A stretch of 64,000 nucleotides of DNA, from contig NZ_CP062500.1 of the NCBI RefSeq assembly GCF_014879975.1, forward strand, positions 2,356,001-2,420,000. Direction: 5' to 3'. Every line of letters begins with the position of its first letter. Positions within the stretch are counted from its first letter, which is position 1. Position numbers and translations under genes: made by a program. This document shows positions 50,033 to 58,648 of the stretch, piece by piece. The notes beneath the pieces are model-generated. The model saw only the letters and a program-made list of their open reading frames with translations, was not told the DNA's origin and made no database searches. This stretch comes from Vibrio bathopelagicus. Lineage in GTDB: Bacteria; Pseudomonadota; Gammaproteobacteria; Enterobacterales; Vibrionaceae.

Positions 50033-51350
50033 TTGCTTGTACCTTTGCACCGAAATCGTTGATTGCCTGCCAATCCGGCTGAATAGCCTGATAGTCAGAC
50101 GCTGAGTAACCTAAGCGCACGGCTTGGTCGACAACAATTCTGGCTAAATCAAAATGGTGTGTGCGAGGGTGTGCTGCGAGGTAATCGCGTAGCACAAGAC
50201 CAAGATCAATTGGCGCACCTTGCTGTTTGTGAGCTTTTAACATCTCTGCAATTCGGTCTGAAAGCAGGTCGTTCACTTGCTCGAATTCTTCGTACTCTAC
50301 GTCGATTGGCGCTTGTCCCATCACTTCATCATCACGCAGCACCAAAGCTTCGTCACGAAGATCGGTCAGCTTTTCAGCATCGGCATAAGTCAGTAACCAA
50401 GGCGCGTCAAAGTAGTCGGTAACCGACTGACGCAAGCGTTGACTAAAGGCACGGTTTTTATCCATATCAATCGCGGTACGGATAAACTTATGGACGTGAC
50501 GGTCATAACCGATCCATAAATCGATCGCTTGTTGGCCCCAACTTGTGATTCGATCAAGTTTCATTTGCAAACCAAACAAGGTTTCGCCTACGAACTCGAG
50601 TTCATCGTCACCGTACACAATTTCTTGAATATCGAGGATCTGGGTTTGCAGTTCGTCACCGGCCGCTTGCAAGGTGTCTTGCAATTCTTTTAACGTAGCA
50701 GAGGTTTCCGATAGCAAAGACTCACAGTTATTGATCGCCTCTCGCCAATCTTTATTAAGAAGATCAGCAATTTGCTGTTTGACGGTTTGTTGCTGCTCGT
50801 CCATCACACGCTGGTTTAAATCGATCTGATCGAAGATCTCACCCACTGAATATTTCAAAACGCCATAAACGTTCTTTTGCCAGTGGCCAGGTGTTCCGCC
50901 TTTTTGCGCAGCTTCAATCGCTTTAGCCATCTCATCTGCAACCATCGAAAGTTGAATCGACAGTTTTAACTTAGAGAATTGACGGTGACGTAAGTAATAA
51001 TCTGAAATTCCGATCGCAAGTGGAGAAAGACGGTAAATACTCGCACCGTCGGTGATCTCACTAGTAAAACGACTAATCAGTTTTTGTTTAACCAACTCGT
51101 TGATAGCGTTGTTTGCACGGAATGCAGACGCTTCGCCGGTATCTTCAAACAGACGAGTGACAATGGTAAATGCATCGTGCAGTTCACCTTCACCTAGCTC
51201 TTCATCGAACCTTTCATTGCTTAGCACAGCGATAGCAATCAAAAATGCTAAACGCTCTGGCGGCAAGTTTAATGAAAAGTCATGCTGCTTGACCCAGCCT
51301 ACCAACTCATCAATTGGCTGCTCTTCGGCAGTTTGAGTCATTTCACTCAT
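50013..51350 (-). CDS. mukF: Chromosome partition kleisin MukF
   Basis: Kleisin subunit that dimerises through its N-terminal winged helix and links MukB heads. 445 residues, close to 440 in E. coli. Segments include [32 protein letters not shown], a helical middle domain, and [35 protein letters not shown]. Follows cmoM after a ~125-base gap, as in E. coli order smtA-mukFEB. Confidence 0.96.
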   Translation of the reverse strand: MSEMTQTAEEQPIDELVGWVKQHDFSLNLPPERLAFLIAIAVLSNERFDEELGEGELHDAFTIVTRLFEDTGEASAFRANNAINELVKQKLISRFTSEITDGASIYRLSPLAIGISDYYLRHRQFSKLKLSIQLSMVADEMAKAIEAAQKGGTPGHWQKNVYGVLKYSVGEIFDQIDLNQRVMDEQQQTVKQQIADLLNKDWREAINNCESLLSETSATLKELQDTLQAAGDELQTQILDIQEIVYGDDELEFVGETLFGLQMKLDRITSWGQQAIDLWIGYDRHVHKFIRTAIDMDKNRAFSQRLRQSVTDYFDAPWLLTYADAEKLTDLRDEALVLRDDEVMGQAPIDVEYEEFEQVNDLLSDRIAEMLKAHKQQGAPIDLGLVLRDYLAAHPRTHHFDLARIVVDQAVRLGYSASDYQAIQPDWQAINDFGAKVQANVINKY

Positions 51351-51475
51351 TGTGGTTCCTGTTACTGTTTTTCGTAATATCGAACGTATTAGATATTACG
51401 TCTATTTCTTTATGACGCGGGCTTCTTACGATTGCATAGCGCATGTTGTGGCTTCTTTTACCACATTCACCGCTG

Positions 51476-52261
51476 TTATTGCGCAGGTTTTTGAGCCCAA
51501 ACGTGAATATAACGGCCTAGTGACAGATATGGCTCTTGGCGACATAGCTGTTTTTCTAGTTCCAATACATCTTCAAATTGGTAGTCGCCCATGTACTCCA
51601 TATTACCTATGTAGTCACTGAAGGAACGAATGCCTGATTTACCACAGATTTCTAGACCAGCGTCTTCTATCCATTGATAAACCTCTTCTGGCTTCAAGCC
51701 TTTTTGTGGTTGCAGCTTAAACCGTTTTCGATGTGGCATCCCATTCAATACATGAGGAATGTTGCCACAAATCACATTTTTCAGGACTAATCCGTGGTGG
51801 TTGTAAAACATTATCGAGGCAACGCCACCGGGTTTTACTTGTTCCAATAATAAATCAAGCGCCTCTTTAGGGTCTGCGAGCCATTCCATTACGGCATGAA
51901 ACATCACAAAATCGACTTGGCCTTCAAGGTGCTCTGCTACTTTTTGGACCGGAGAATGAATAAACCGATACTGCTCTAACAAACCCGCTTCGCTGATACT
52001 TCCTTCTGCAAGCTTAAGCATCTCAGAAGAGAGATCGCACAGAGAAACGTTATGCCCTAACGCCGCAATTTTTTGCGACATCTGTGCAAGACCACCTCCA
52101 GCATCAAGAACATGCAAAGGTGAAGCTGATTGCTCAAATTTGCTCAAAGCTTGTTCTAGATCTTCCCATACGATGATCTGACGGATCTCTCCTTTGTCAG
52201 AGCCGTAAATATTTTTTGCAAATTTGTGGGCAATATCGTCGAAATTACGGTCTTCAGTCAC
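51476..52261 (-). CDS. cmoM: tRNA cmo5U34 methyltransferase CmoM (SmtA)
   Basis: Methylates cmo5U to mcmo5U at wobble position 34 in a subset of tRNAs. 261 residues; start GTG 52259-52261, TEDRNFDDIAHKFAKNIYG as in E. coli. SAM-binding LHVLDAGGGLAQMSQKIA, then FHAVMEWLADP and CRQEPYLSLGRYIHVWA. Completes the cmoA/cmoB pathway encoded at 34720-36532. Confidence 0.95.
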   Translation of the reverse strand: MTEDRNFDDIAHKFAKNIYGSDKGEIRQIIVWEDLEQALSKFEQSASPLHVLDAGGGLAQMSQKIAALGHNVSLCDLSSEMLKLAEGSISEAGLLEQYRFIHSPVQKVAEHLEGQVDFVMFHAVMEWLADPKEALDLLLEQVKPGGVASIMFYNHHGLVLKNVICGNIPHVLNGMPHRKRFKLQPQKGLKPEEVYQWIEDAGLEICGKSGIRSFSDYIGNMEYMGDYQFEDVLELEKQLCRQEPYLSLGRYIHVWAQKPAQ

Positions 52262-52376
52262 GGCTACTTGAGTTATTATGTCCTATCGTGCCTGCTATTC
52301 TGTCACAGGAATTTCAGGAATAAAGAGGCGATGTCTCTTTTTACTACTAAGTGATGTTTTTTCGGACTATTCGGAT

Positions 52377-53228
52377 ATGTTTGAGCTGAAAAAAGTAGTG
52401 TCTTCGCTATTGATGCCACTGCCAGCAATGTTAATTCTCGCTTTTCTGGGTTTAGCCCTAGTGATGTTTACTACCAAAAGGAAGACTGGTTGCCTAATTA
52501 CCCTTTCAGCCCTCTGTGGTATTTTCCTAATCGCTTTCCAACCAGTTTCTAGTCAACTTTTAATGCCAATGGAAAGGCAACACACCGCATTTTTACCCGT
52601 AGACGACACCATCGACTACGTTATGGTTCTTGGAAGTGGTCACGTCGTCGATGATCAAATTCCACCAACCTCAGAGCTTAGCCGTACAGGGCTAATGCGT
52701 TTAAGTGAAGGCATTCGTATTCTGCGCCTCTATCCTGGTGCAAAACTCATTCTGTCTGGCTACGGTGCTGGCACTGAAGTGAGCAACGCAAGAATGATGG
52801 CTAAGGTCGCGTTAGCACTCGGCGTAGCAAAACCCGATATCATTCTGCTTGAAACCGCTAAAGACACGTGGGAAGAAGCGCGCCAAGCTGCCGCGTTTGT
52901 TAAAAACAAAAAGATGGTGTTAGTCACATCGGCGAGCCACATGACTCGCGCCCTGAATGAATTCAATGCGGCAGGTATGAAGCCATTAGCAGCACCAACA
53001 AACTACCTTGCACAAGAAGGCATTGTTGAACCTTGGAATAAGTACATGCCTAAAGCGCTCTATCTTGAACAGACAGAACGTTACTGGCATGAAACGATGG
53101 GATTGGTTTGGCAGAGCCTACGTGACTGGCTAGACACCAGTAATGACAATATTGAAGAACCTGTGGTTATCCCTGAGCCTTCTATTTTAGAAGAGGATAA
53201 TGGTGTAGCTTCTGCAGCGCAGTCTTAA
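52377..53228 (+). CDS. elyC: Envelope biogenesis factor ElyC (DUF218)
   Basis: Inner-membrane protein needed for peptidoglycan assembly at low temperature in E. coli, probably through undecaprenyl phosphate metabolism. 283 residues from ATG 52377 (MFELKKVVSSLLMPLP, matching E. coli LFTLKKVIGNMLLPLP); 33 upstream in-frame codons overlap the cmoM promoter area and are unlikely to be translated. Two N-terminal helices, then DUF218: DYVMVLGSGHVVDD, LSGYGAGTEVSNA, VTSASHMTRALNEF. The last ~35 residues are an acidic, E/P-rich extension. Divergent from cmoM. Confidence 0.9.
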   Translation: MFELKKVVSSLLMPLPAMLILAFLGLALVMFTTKRKTGCLITLSALCGIFLIAFQPVSSQLLMPMERQHTAFLPVDDTIDYVMVLGSGHVVDDQIPPTSELSRTGLMRLSEGIRILRLYPGAKLILSGYGAGTEVSNARMMAKVALALGVAKPDIILLETAKDTWEEARQAAAFVKNKKMVLVTSASHMTRALNEFNAAGMKPLAAPTNYLAQEGIVEPWNKYMPKALYLEQTERYWHETMGLVWQSLRDWLDTSNDNIEEPVVIPEPSILEEDNGVASAAQS

Positions 53229-53336
53229 TGATAGTTCTTGGTTTCAAGTAGCTGTTTTAGTGTCACTGCTTTCATGTAACGACTTTCGAGTCACTTATGA
53301 ATCGTCAAGAAAACTATAAGCTCTAGAATGAAACGC

Positions 53337-53377
53337 AAAAAAAAACCGAGACATCAAGGATGTCTCGGTTTTTTTAC
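53337..53377. terminator. Bidirectional terminator between elyC and torR
   Basis: AAACCGAGACATC-aag-GATGTCTCGGTTT, a 13-bp perfect stem with long flanking A and T runs. Converging genes on both sides. Confidence 0.92.
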
Positions 53378-53415
53378 GTTCAAATTTTGTTGCTAACTAG
53401 AACTCCCTAAGAGAA

Positions 53416-54129
53416 TCAGTCACCAGCAAACATGTAACCTTCACCGTGAACCGTCACAAAGATTTGTGGGTTCTTAGGGTCAAACTCCATCTTCGCACGC
53501 ATACGACGGATTAACACGTCAATGGTTCGGTCGTTTGGAGCATCCACTCGGTGGCTGATCATGTTCAAAATACGTTCGCGACTTAACACTTGGTTAGGGT
53601 AAGAAGAAAGCGCAACGAGCAGCTCATATTCCGCTTTAGTCAGCTTAACTGGCTCACCATTTTTACTTAAAGCACGACGAGGGATATCAAACGTCCACTC
53701 ACCAAAACGAACCACAGATTCGTCTTCTACTTCAACAGTCGCACCAACCGCTGTTTTACGAGCAGCAGCAATACGCCAAAGTAAGTTTTTAACTCGAACT
53801 AATAACTCGCGAAGTTCGAAGGGTTTAGTAACATAATCGTCTGCGCCCATTTCTAGGCCTACAATTTTGTCGATGCTATCCGTGCGTCCAGTAACTAAAA
53901 TAATCCCAATGTCCGATTGACTGCGTAATTCGCGAGTTAGCATCAATCCATCTTCGCCTGGTAAGTTGATGTCTAGCATAATGAGGTCAACGTTGTTTTC
54001 TTCCAACACATTTCTCATCTGAGCACCGCTTTCCGCTTCACTCACTGTGTAACCTTCGTTCTGGAAATATCCAACCAGCTTACTGCGGGTTACCACATCA
54101 TCTTCTACGACTAATACGTGATAGCTCAT
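53416..54129 (-). CDS. torR: TorR-type response regulator (OmpR family)
   Basis: 237 residues. Receiver with D10-D11, phosphoacceptor D53 (LIMLDINLPGEDGLMLTREL) and K103 region (GADDYVTKPFELRELLVRVKNLLWRI), then a winged-helix DNA-binding domain (RTIDVLIRRMRAKM, VHGEGYMFAGD). The block GLMLTRELRSQSDIGIILVTGRTDSIDKIVGLEMGADDYVTKP follows E. coli TorR closely, and ArcA less well. The neighbour torD supports the call. No TorS or TorT gene and no torCA operon is in the window. Confidence 0.88.
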   Translation of the reverse strand: MSYHVLVVEDDVVTRSKLVGYFQNEGYTVSEAESGAQMRNVLEENNVDLIMLDINLPGEDGLMLTRELRSQSDIGIILVTGRTDSIDKIVGLEMGADDYVTKPFELRELLVRVKNLLWRIAAARKTAVGATVEVEDESVVRFGEWTFDIPRRALSKNGEPVKLTKAEYELLVALSSYPNQVLSRERILNMISHRVDAPNDRTIDVLIRRMRAKMEFDPKNPQIFVTVHGEGYMFAGD

Positions 54130-54417
54130 CTACACCACTTTTCTTATTTAATAGTTTCAGTAACCATTCTATTCATAACTAGTAACAATTCTAGTGGTAC
54201 AGCAGATAAAAGCGAGAAACATGAACCTTTTTTGATACAAGACAATCTAAAACCTTGCTATTTATCGTCCATGGCAATTCAATATAGGCATTACGACTAA
54301 CGAGTCACTTTGCGTTCAGCAAATAACCTTGTTATTGAGCCTTGGTGTGCTTATGCCCAAATGACTTATCGATGCTTGGGTATATAAACATCACAAGACT
54401 AAATCAGGATCTATGAA
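54130..54417. other. Divergent torR-torD intergenic region
   Basis: 288 bases that must hold both promoters. CTATTCATAA at 54169-54178 differs at two of ten positions from the E. coli tor box CTGTTCATAT, so it is a possible autoregulatory site for TorR, 40 bases upstream of its own start. No other element was recognised. Confidence 0.4.
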
Positions 54418-55065
54418 ATGAAAGATACGAAAGCATTCAACGAACAAAGAGCTGAAATATACTGGTGGCTATCAAGCTTGTTCGCTAAAGAGCTCACACA
54501 AGAAGAACTCGATCACTACCACTCTGTTGAGATTCGTTCTTTTCTGACTGGTTTAGGCGAAAACGAAACACTTAAGCCTGCGATTGATAAACTGGTAGAC
54601 GCATTGAACCGTCTACAAACACGTGATGATGCCCAACTAGAACTGTCTGCTGACTTCTGCGATCTATTCTTAAAGACAGATAAACATGGTGCTCTACCTT
54701 ACGCTTCAATGTACATCGGCGAAACGGGCCTGTTAAACGACAAGCCAGCTAAAGACATGGAAGACATCATGGCTAAGCACAACTTGGTGGTTAACAAAGA
54801 TCTAAAAGAGCCAGCAGACCACATTGCTATCGAACTCGATTTCTTGGGTAATCTCATCATCCGTTCAAACGAAACTGAACTTGAAGAAGAATTAGAGAAA
54901 TCGTTCGCTGTTCAACAGCAATTTATTGAACAACAACTTCTTACTTGGGTACCAAAGTTCAACGTTAAATGTCGTGAAATCGATTCATTCGGTTTCTATG
55001 CATCGGTTGCATCTCTTCTCGTTGCCTTCTGCAATCTGGACACTCAGTATTTAGCGGGTGAATAA
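54418..55065 (+). CDS. torD: TorD chaperone for the TMAO reductase
   Basis: Cytosolic all-helical redox-enzyme maturation protein that binds TorA and its Tat signal before molybdenum cofactor insertion. 215 residues. [43 protein letters not shown] and [17 protein letters not shown] (the conserved E(P)xDHIxxEL motif) are TorD signatures. AGGA lies upstream of the ATG. Monocistronic with a perfect hairpin terminator. Confidence 0.94.
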   Translation: MKDTKAFNEQRAEIYWWLSSLFAKELTQEELDHYHSVEIRSFLTGLGENETLKPAIDKLVDALNRLQTRDDAQLELSADFCDLFLKTDKHGALPYASMYIGETGLLNDKPAKDMEDIMAKHNLVVNKDLKEPADHIAIELDFLGNLIIRSNETELEEELEKSFAVQQQFIEQQLLTWVPKFNVKCREIDSFGFYASVASLLVAFCNLDTQYLAGE

Positions 55066-55107
55066 GATTCGCTGATGATTAAGTAAACAAATTCAATAGA
55101 ATGTGAC

Positions 55108-55137
55108 AATTCACCCAGAAATCTGGGTGAATTTTAT
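55108..55137 (+). terminator. Terminator of torD
   Basis: AATTCACCCAG-aaat-CTGGGTGAATT, an 11-bp perfect stem, then TTTATT, 42 bases after the torD stop. Confidence 0.85.
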
Positions 55138-55194
55138 TGCGAGTAATTTCTAGTCAGTCTAAAATTGTGACCGCAAACGATAAAATATGAAACA

Positions 55195-55275
55195 TTCACG
55201 AAATGCTATGCTTATTTAAGTTCAGAGCATTTCGGTGTTAAGACAAGCCGCTCAATAGCGGTTTTTTGTTTTTTA
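55195..55275 (+). ncRNA. Candidate small RNA or attenuated purR leader
   Basis: Between the torD terminator and purR. A stem CGAAATGCT (55199-55207) / AGCATTTCG (55226-55234) with an 18-base loop is followed by GTGTTAAGACAA. A terminator CCGCT-caat-AGCGG (55248-55261) and T6GT6 come next. A stem-loop followed by an intrinsic terminator, with no coding frame, is the layout of many Hfq-type sRNAs. A clear -35/-10 was not found (GATAAAATATG at 55179-55189 is a possible -10 area). It may instead end the leader of a purR transcript; purR begins 108 bases further on. The remainder of 55066-55382 shows nothing else. Confidence 0.35.
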
Positions 55276-55382
55276 GCACTTTAATACCCCAAAGAGCCCT
55301 ACAAATTTAAGCTCTTAGTTAGGTAGCTTAACGGCTACTTTATTCCGTACTTTGGGAAAGTAGCTTCTAATAGGATAAAACC

Positions 55383-56387
55383 ATGGCCACTATAAAAGAT
55401 GTCGCTCGCTTAGCAGGCGTATCAACTACCACCGTTTCTCACGTAATCAACAAAACGCGTTTTGTTGCAGAAGCGACTCAAGAGAAAGTAAACAAAGCCG
55501 TAGACGAATTAAACTACGCGCCAAGTGCTGTTGCTCGTAGCTTGAAATGCAATTCAACACGTACTATCGGCATGCTTGTGACTCAATCAACAAACCTCTT
55601 CTTCTCTGAAGTGATCGATGGTGTTGAAAGCTACTGCTACCGTCAAGGTTACACTTTGATTCTGTGTAACACGGGTGGTATCTATGAGAAGCAACGTGAC
55701 TACATTCGAATGCTTGCAGAAAAGCGTGTAGATGGCATCTTGGTTATGTGTTCTGACTTAACAGAAGAACTTCGTGGCATGTTAGATCGCCATGCTGATA
55801 TCCCAAAAGTTGTCATGGATTGGGGTCCTGAAACCTCTCAGGCTGATAAGATCATCGATAACTCTGAAGAAGGCGGCTATCTAGCAACCAAGTACCTGCT
55901 AGAACGTGGTCACACAAAGATTGCTTGTTTAAGTGGCCACTTAGACAAAGCAGCATGTGTAGAACGCATCGCGGGTTACAAACGCGCACTCAATGAAGCG
56001 AAGGTCGCAACCGACGAAAAGCTCATCATTGAAGGTAACTTTGAGTGTGATACCGCTGTACTTGCAGCTGATAAAATTGCTCAGATGGAAGATCGTCCTA
56101 CTGCTGTATTCTGTTTTAACGACACAATGGCGCTTGGCCTAATGAGTCGTCTACAACAGCAAGGCATTCGCATTCCTGAAGATATTTCGGTTATCGGTTA
56201 CGACAACATTGAACTTGCAGAATACTTCTCTCCACCATTGACGACGGTTCACCAACCTAAGCGTCGTGTTGGTAAAAATGCATTCGAAATTTTGTTGGAA
56301 CGCATTAAAGATAAAGATCATGAAAAACGTGTCTTCGAAATGCACCCTGAAATTGTTGAGCGAAGCACAGTTAAAACGTTAAATTGA
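55383..56387 (+). CDS. purR: Purine repressor PurR (LacI family)
   Basis: 334 residues. LacI-type HTH and hinge ([35 protein letters not shown]...[13 protein letters not shown], residues 2-57), then a periplasmic-binding-protein-like sensor for hypoxanthine or guanine. The N-terminal 130 residues match what I recall of V. cholerae PurR almost exactly. It represses purine biosynthesis genes. Followed by a strong terminator. Confidence 0.95.
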   Translation: MATIKDVARLAGVSTTTVSHVINKTRFVAEATQEKVNKAVDELNYAPSAVARSLKCNSTRTIGMLVTQSTNLFFSEVIDGVESYCYRQGYTLILCNTGGIYEKQRDYIRMLAEKRVDGILVMCSDLTEELRGMLDRHADIPKVVMDWGPETSQADKIIDNSEEGGYLATKYLLERGHTKIACLSGHLDKAACVERIAGYKRALNEAKVATDEKLIIEGNFECDTAVLAADKIAQMEDRPTAVFCFNDTMALGLMSRLQQQGIRIPEDISVIGYDNIELAEYFSPPLTTVHQPKRRVGKNAFEILLERIKDKDHEKRVFEMHPEIVERSTVKTLN

Positions 56388-56411
56388 TTGATAAATCGAG
56401 TTTAATTTCAT

Positions 56412-56440
56412 TAAGCGCACCTTTGGGTGCGCTTTTTTTA
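56412..56440 (+). terminator. Terminator of purR
   Basis: AGCGCACC-ttt-GGGTGCGCT then T7, 25 bases past the stop. Confidence 0.92.
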
Positions 56441-56556
56441 TAAGCAACTAAAATAAACCTAGTTGCATAACACCAAGATCATTAATTGAAGCAATATCAC
56501 ATTTTGAAATATCAGGTGTGAGCCTCATTCAACAAAAACTTTATTCTATTCAGTCA

Positions 56557-56646
56557 GTCACGCACAGGGCAAACCACTCGAAAGAGTGAGACGCAAAGCT
56601 TCCGGCCTAAACCACTCGTTGGTATGGTAGCGGGGTTACCGATGGC
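56557..56646 (+). promoter_or_regulatory. Cyclic-di-GMP class I (GEMM-I) riboswitch upstream of tfoY
   Basis: Matches the V. cholerae Vc2 aptamer, which sits before the same gene. Visible parts: TCACGCACAGGGCAAACC (56558-56575), a GAAA tetraloop in CTCGAAAGAG, the core GACGCAAAGC and CCGGCCTAAACC, and the 3' half GGTAGCGGGGTTACCGATGG (56626-56645). P2 and P3 pairings are conserved with compensating changes in the P3 tip relative to Vc2. In Vibrio it makes tfoY expression depend on c-di-GMP. A weak AT-rich hairpin, TTACTAA / TTAGTAA (56659-56676), lies just downstream and may be part of the expression platform. Confidence 0.96.
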
Positions 56647-56687
56647 AAAATGCAGTAGTTACTAACAATTTAGTAATTTACGGCTTG

Positions 56688-56717
56688 TTGACAATTTAAT
56701 TGCAACATTTTGCTAAT
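56688..56717 (+). promoter_or_regulatory. Promoter between the riboswitch and tfoY
   Basis: Consensus -35 TTGACA (56688-56693), 18-base spacer, -10-like GCTAAT (56712-56717) preceded by T-rich sequence. Transcripts from here would lack the aptamer and start about 45 bases before tfoY. V. cholerae tfoY is known to have riboswitch-dependent and independent promoters. Confidence 0.55.
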
Positions 56718-56770
56718 CTCTCGGACCTGCTTATTTGGTGGCGTAGTTCAAATACACCGAGATAAATAAC

Positions 56771-57361
56771 ATGGATAAACCGATACTAAAGGACTCAATG
56801 AAATTATTTGAGCCCCTAGGAAAAATAAAATCACGCTCAATGTTTGGTGGATTCGGGCTTTTTGCTGATGACACTATGTTTGCTCTGGTTGTAAATGACC
56901 AGCTGCACATAAGAGCGGACAAAGACACAACAAAGCAATTCGAGCAACAAGGGTTTCAACCATACGTCTACAAAAAACGTGGTTTCCCTGTCGTCACTAA
57001 GTATTTCGCATTGCCGGAAGGCTTGTGGCAAGACCAAGAAAAGATCTTGCAGCTTGCTACGACGTCTCTGGGTTTTGCTAAAGATGAGAAAGCGGAGCAG
57101 TCTTCTGCTAAGCCAACTCGACTAAAGGACCTCCCTAACCTTCGATTGGCTACCGAGCGTATGTTGAAAAAGGCGGGGATCGATTCCGTAGAATGTTTAT
57201 ATGAATCTGGCTCTGTAAACGCATTTAACGCCATCAAGGAATCGCATGCATCCTCTGTCAGCATTGAGCTGCTTTGGGCGCTAGAAGGTGCGATCAATGG
57301 TACTCATTGGTCTGTTATACCGCAGCAACGTCGTGAAGAGCTTATCAGTCGCGTCAATTAA
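56771..57361 (+). CDS. tfoY: TfoX/Sxy-family regulator TfoY
   Basis: 196 residues. N-terminal TfoX domain ([30 protein letters not shown], about 20-50) and C-terminal TfoX domain ([37 protein letters not shown], about 118-155). In vibrios TfoY controls type VI secretion and motility, distinct from the chitin-induced TfoX competence regulator. The riboswitch upstream and the place after purR identify it as the TfoY paralogue (VC1722-type). Ends before a strong hairpin. Confidence 0.92.
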   Translation: MDKPILKDSMKLFEPLGKIKSRSMFGGFGLFADDTMFALVVNDQLHIRADKDTTKQFEQQGFQPYVYKKRGFPVVTKYFALPEGLWQDQEKILQLATTSLGFAKDEKAEQSSAKPTRLKDLPNLRLATERMLKKAGIDSVECLYESGSVNAFNAIKESHASSVSIELLWALEGAINGTHWSVIPQQRREELISRVN

Positions 57362-57390
57362 TATTGTCAGTTCAAACTATCTACATAACT

Positions 57391-57416
57391 AAGCCGCATT
57401 CTTGCGGCTTTTTTTA
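57391..57416 (+). terminator. Terminator of tfoY
   Basis: AAGCCGCA-ttct-TGCGGCTT then T5, 30 bases after the stop. Confidence 0.9.
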
Positions 57417-57493
57417 TATCTGTTGAAAGTTAATCTATGCTTTGCCTGTCTATCTATACTAATGGTATACATTGAAAATTAGAGGAAGTATCA

Positions 57494-58174
57494 ATGAGTA
57501 AGAAAATGATATTGGGTATCGTGTTGGTCGTAACCATCGTCCTATTAGGCGTCAATTTCGGCCAATACCTAACACTTGAGAATGCGAAAGCTCAACAAGC
57601 TGTTTTGAATGACTACATCGAGAGCAATTTTATTGCTGCTGCTGCGATTTACTTCGCCGCCTATGTCATGATCACGGCTTTCTCAATTCCCGGCGCTGCG
57701 GTTGTTACACTCTTAGGCGCTGCTCTATTTGGTTTCTGGAACAGTTTACTGCTAGTGTCTTTCGCGAGTGCTATTGGTGCAACCCTCGCCTTCTTAAGTA
57801 GCCGTTACCTGTTACGTGACTGGATCCAAACCAAGTTTGGCGACAAGTTAGCAACGATTAACAAAGGCGTTGAAAAAGACGGGGCATTTTACTTATTTTC
57901 TCTACGTCTAATTCCTGTCTTCCCATTTTTCCTTATCAACCTGTTAATGGGGTTAGCCCCAATGTCGGTGACTCGTTACTACATCACGAGCCAAATAGGC
58001 ATGCTGCCAGGTACCGCGGTTTTCTTGAATGCTGGTACTCAACTCGCAGAAATTGATTCACTTTCAGGTATCGTATCTCCTTCAGTATTATTGTCGTTTG
58101 CTTTGTTGGGGGTATTCCCAATTATTGCTAAATGGTTGATGAGTAAGTTTCGTTCAGCACCTGTTGCTGAATAA
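57494..58174 (+). CDS. TVP38/TMEM64 (DedA-like) membrane protein
   Basis: 226 residues, about six hydrophobic segments. Contains the VTT/SNARE-associated core FSIPGAAVVTLLGAALFGFWNSLLLVSFASAIGATLAFLSSRYLLRDW and the second motif LRLIPVFPFFLINLLMGLAPMSVTRYYITSQIGMLPGT, typical of YdjX/YdjZ-type proteins. Related DedA proteins move lipids such as undecaprenyl phosphate or phosphatidylethanolamine; the substrate here is not known. GAGGAAG precedes the ATG. The next gene follows after 45 bases. Confidence 0.85.
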   Translation: MSKKMILGIVLVVTIVLLGVNFGQYLTLENAKAQQAVLNDYIESNFIAAAAIYFAAYVMITAFSIPGAAVVTLLGAALFGFWNSLLLVSFASAIGATLAFLSSRYLLRDWIQTKFGDKLATINKGVEKDGAFYLFSLRLIPVFPFFLINLLMGLAPMSVTRYYITSQIGMLPGTAVFLNAGTQLAEIDSLSGIVSPSVLLSFALLGVFPIIAKWLMSKFRSAPVAE

Positions 58175-58219
58175 CGTATATGGCTGACTAACACCTAAAG
58201 CCGAATAAGGTTCTATTCA

Positions 58220-58537
58220 ATGAAAATTTTCAGTGCATCGAATCCTACAGAAGCCCATATCATCTGTGGATTGTTAGAAAGTGAGAATATTGCGTGTGAA
58301 GTCCGTGGTGAGGGTTTGTTCGGTTTGAAAGGGGAAATCCCATTCACCGAGGAAACTGACCCTTACGTATGGTTATATGAGCCAGAATTGGCCAGTAAAG
58401 CCCGCACGATCGTCAATGAGTACCAAAAACAGCAAGATTCGATCATCTATGAAGAGTGGCGTTGTGGTGAATGCCATGAAGTCAACGAAGCGCAATTCGG
58501 TTCTTGTTGGCAATGTGGCGCTGCATCACCAGAGTAA
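58220..58537 (+). CDS. DUF2007 protein with C-terminal zinc ribbon
   Basis: 105 residues. N-terminal DUF2007 fold (MKIFSASNPTEAHIICGLLESENIACEVRGEGLFG, with a C-terminal VWLYEPELASKARTIVNEY) related to PII-like ferredoxin folds. A small four-cysteine ribbon follows: CGEC and, 13 residues later, CWQCG (about 82-100). Database entries call these putative signal-transducing proteins; the real role is unknown. Probably cotranscribed with the TVP38 gene. Confidence 0.8.
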   Translation: MKIFSASNPTEAHIICGLLESENIACEVRGEGLFGLKGEIPFTEETDPYVWLYEPELASKARTIVNEYQKQQDSIIYEEWRCGECHEVNEAQFGSCWQCGAASPE

Positions 58538-58568
58538 GAACATAACGAACGATACCCCTCCCTTAAAA

Positions 58569-58605
58569 CAAAAACGGGAAGCTAATATTAGCTTCCCGTT
58601 TTTAT
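58569..58605. terminator. Bidirectional terminator between DUF2007 gene and hydrolase
   Basis: AAAAACGGGAAGCTAAT / ATTAGCTTCCCGTTTTT, a perfect 17-bp stem with almost no loop, flanked by A and T runs, between converging genes. Confidence 0.92.
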
Positions 58606-58648
58606 TTAATTCAATCTATTCATCTGTTCTGATAGCGAACCAAGAGAA

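Noticed and set aside
53416-54129. ArcA as identity of the OmpR-type regulator
   Set aside because: Receiver and linker sequence follow TorR (LMLTREL, IILVTGR, GLEMGADDYVTKP, LLWRI) and the divergent neighbour is torD.
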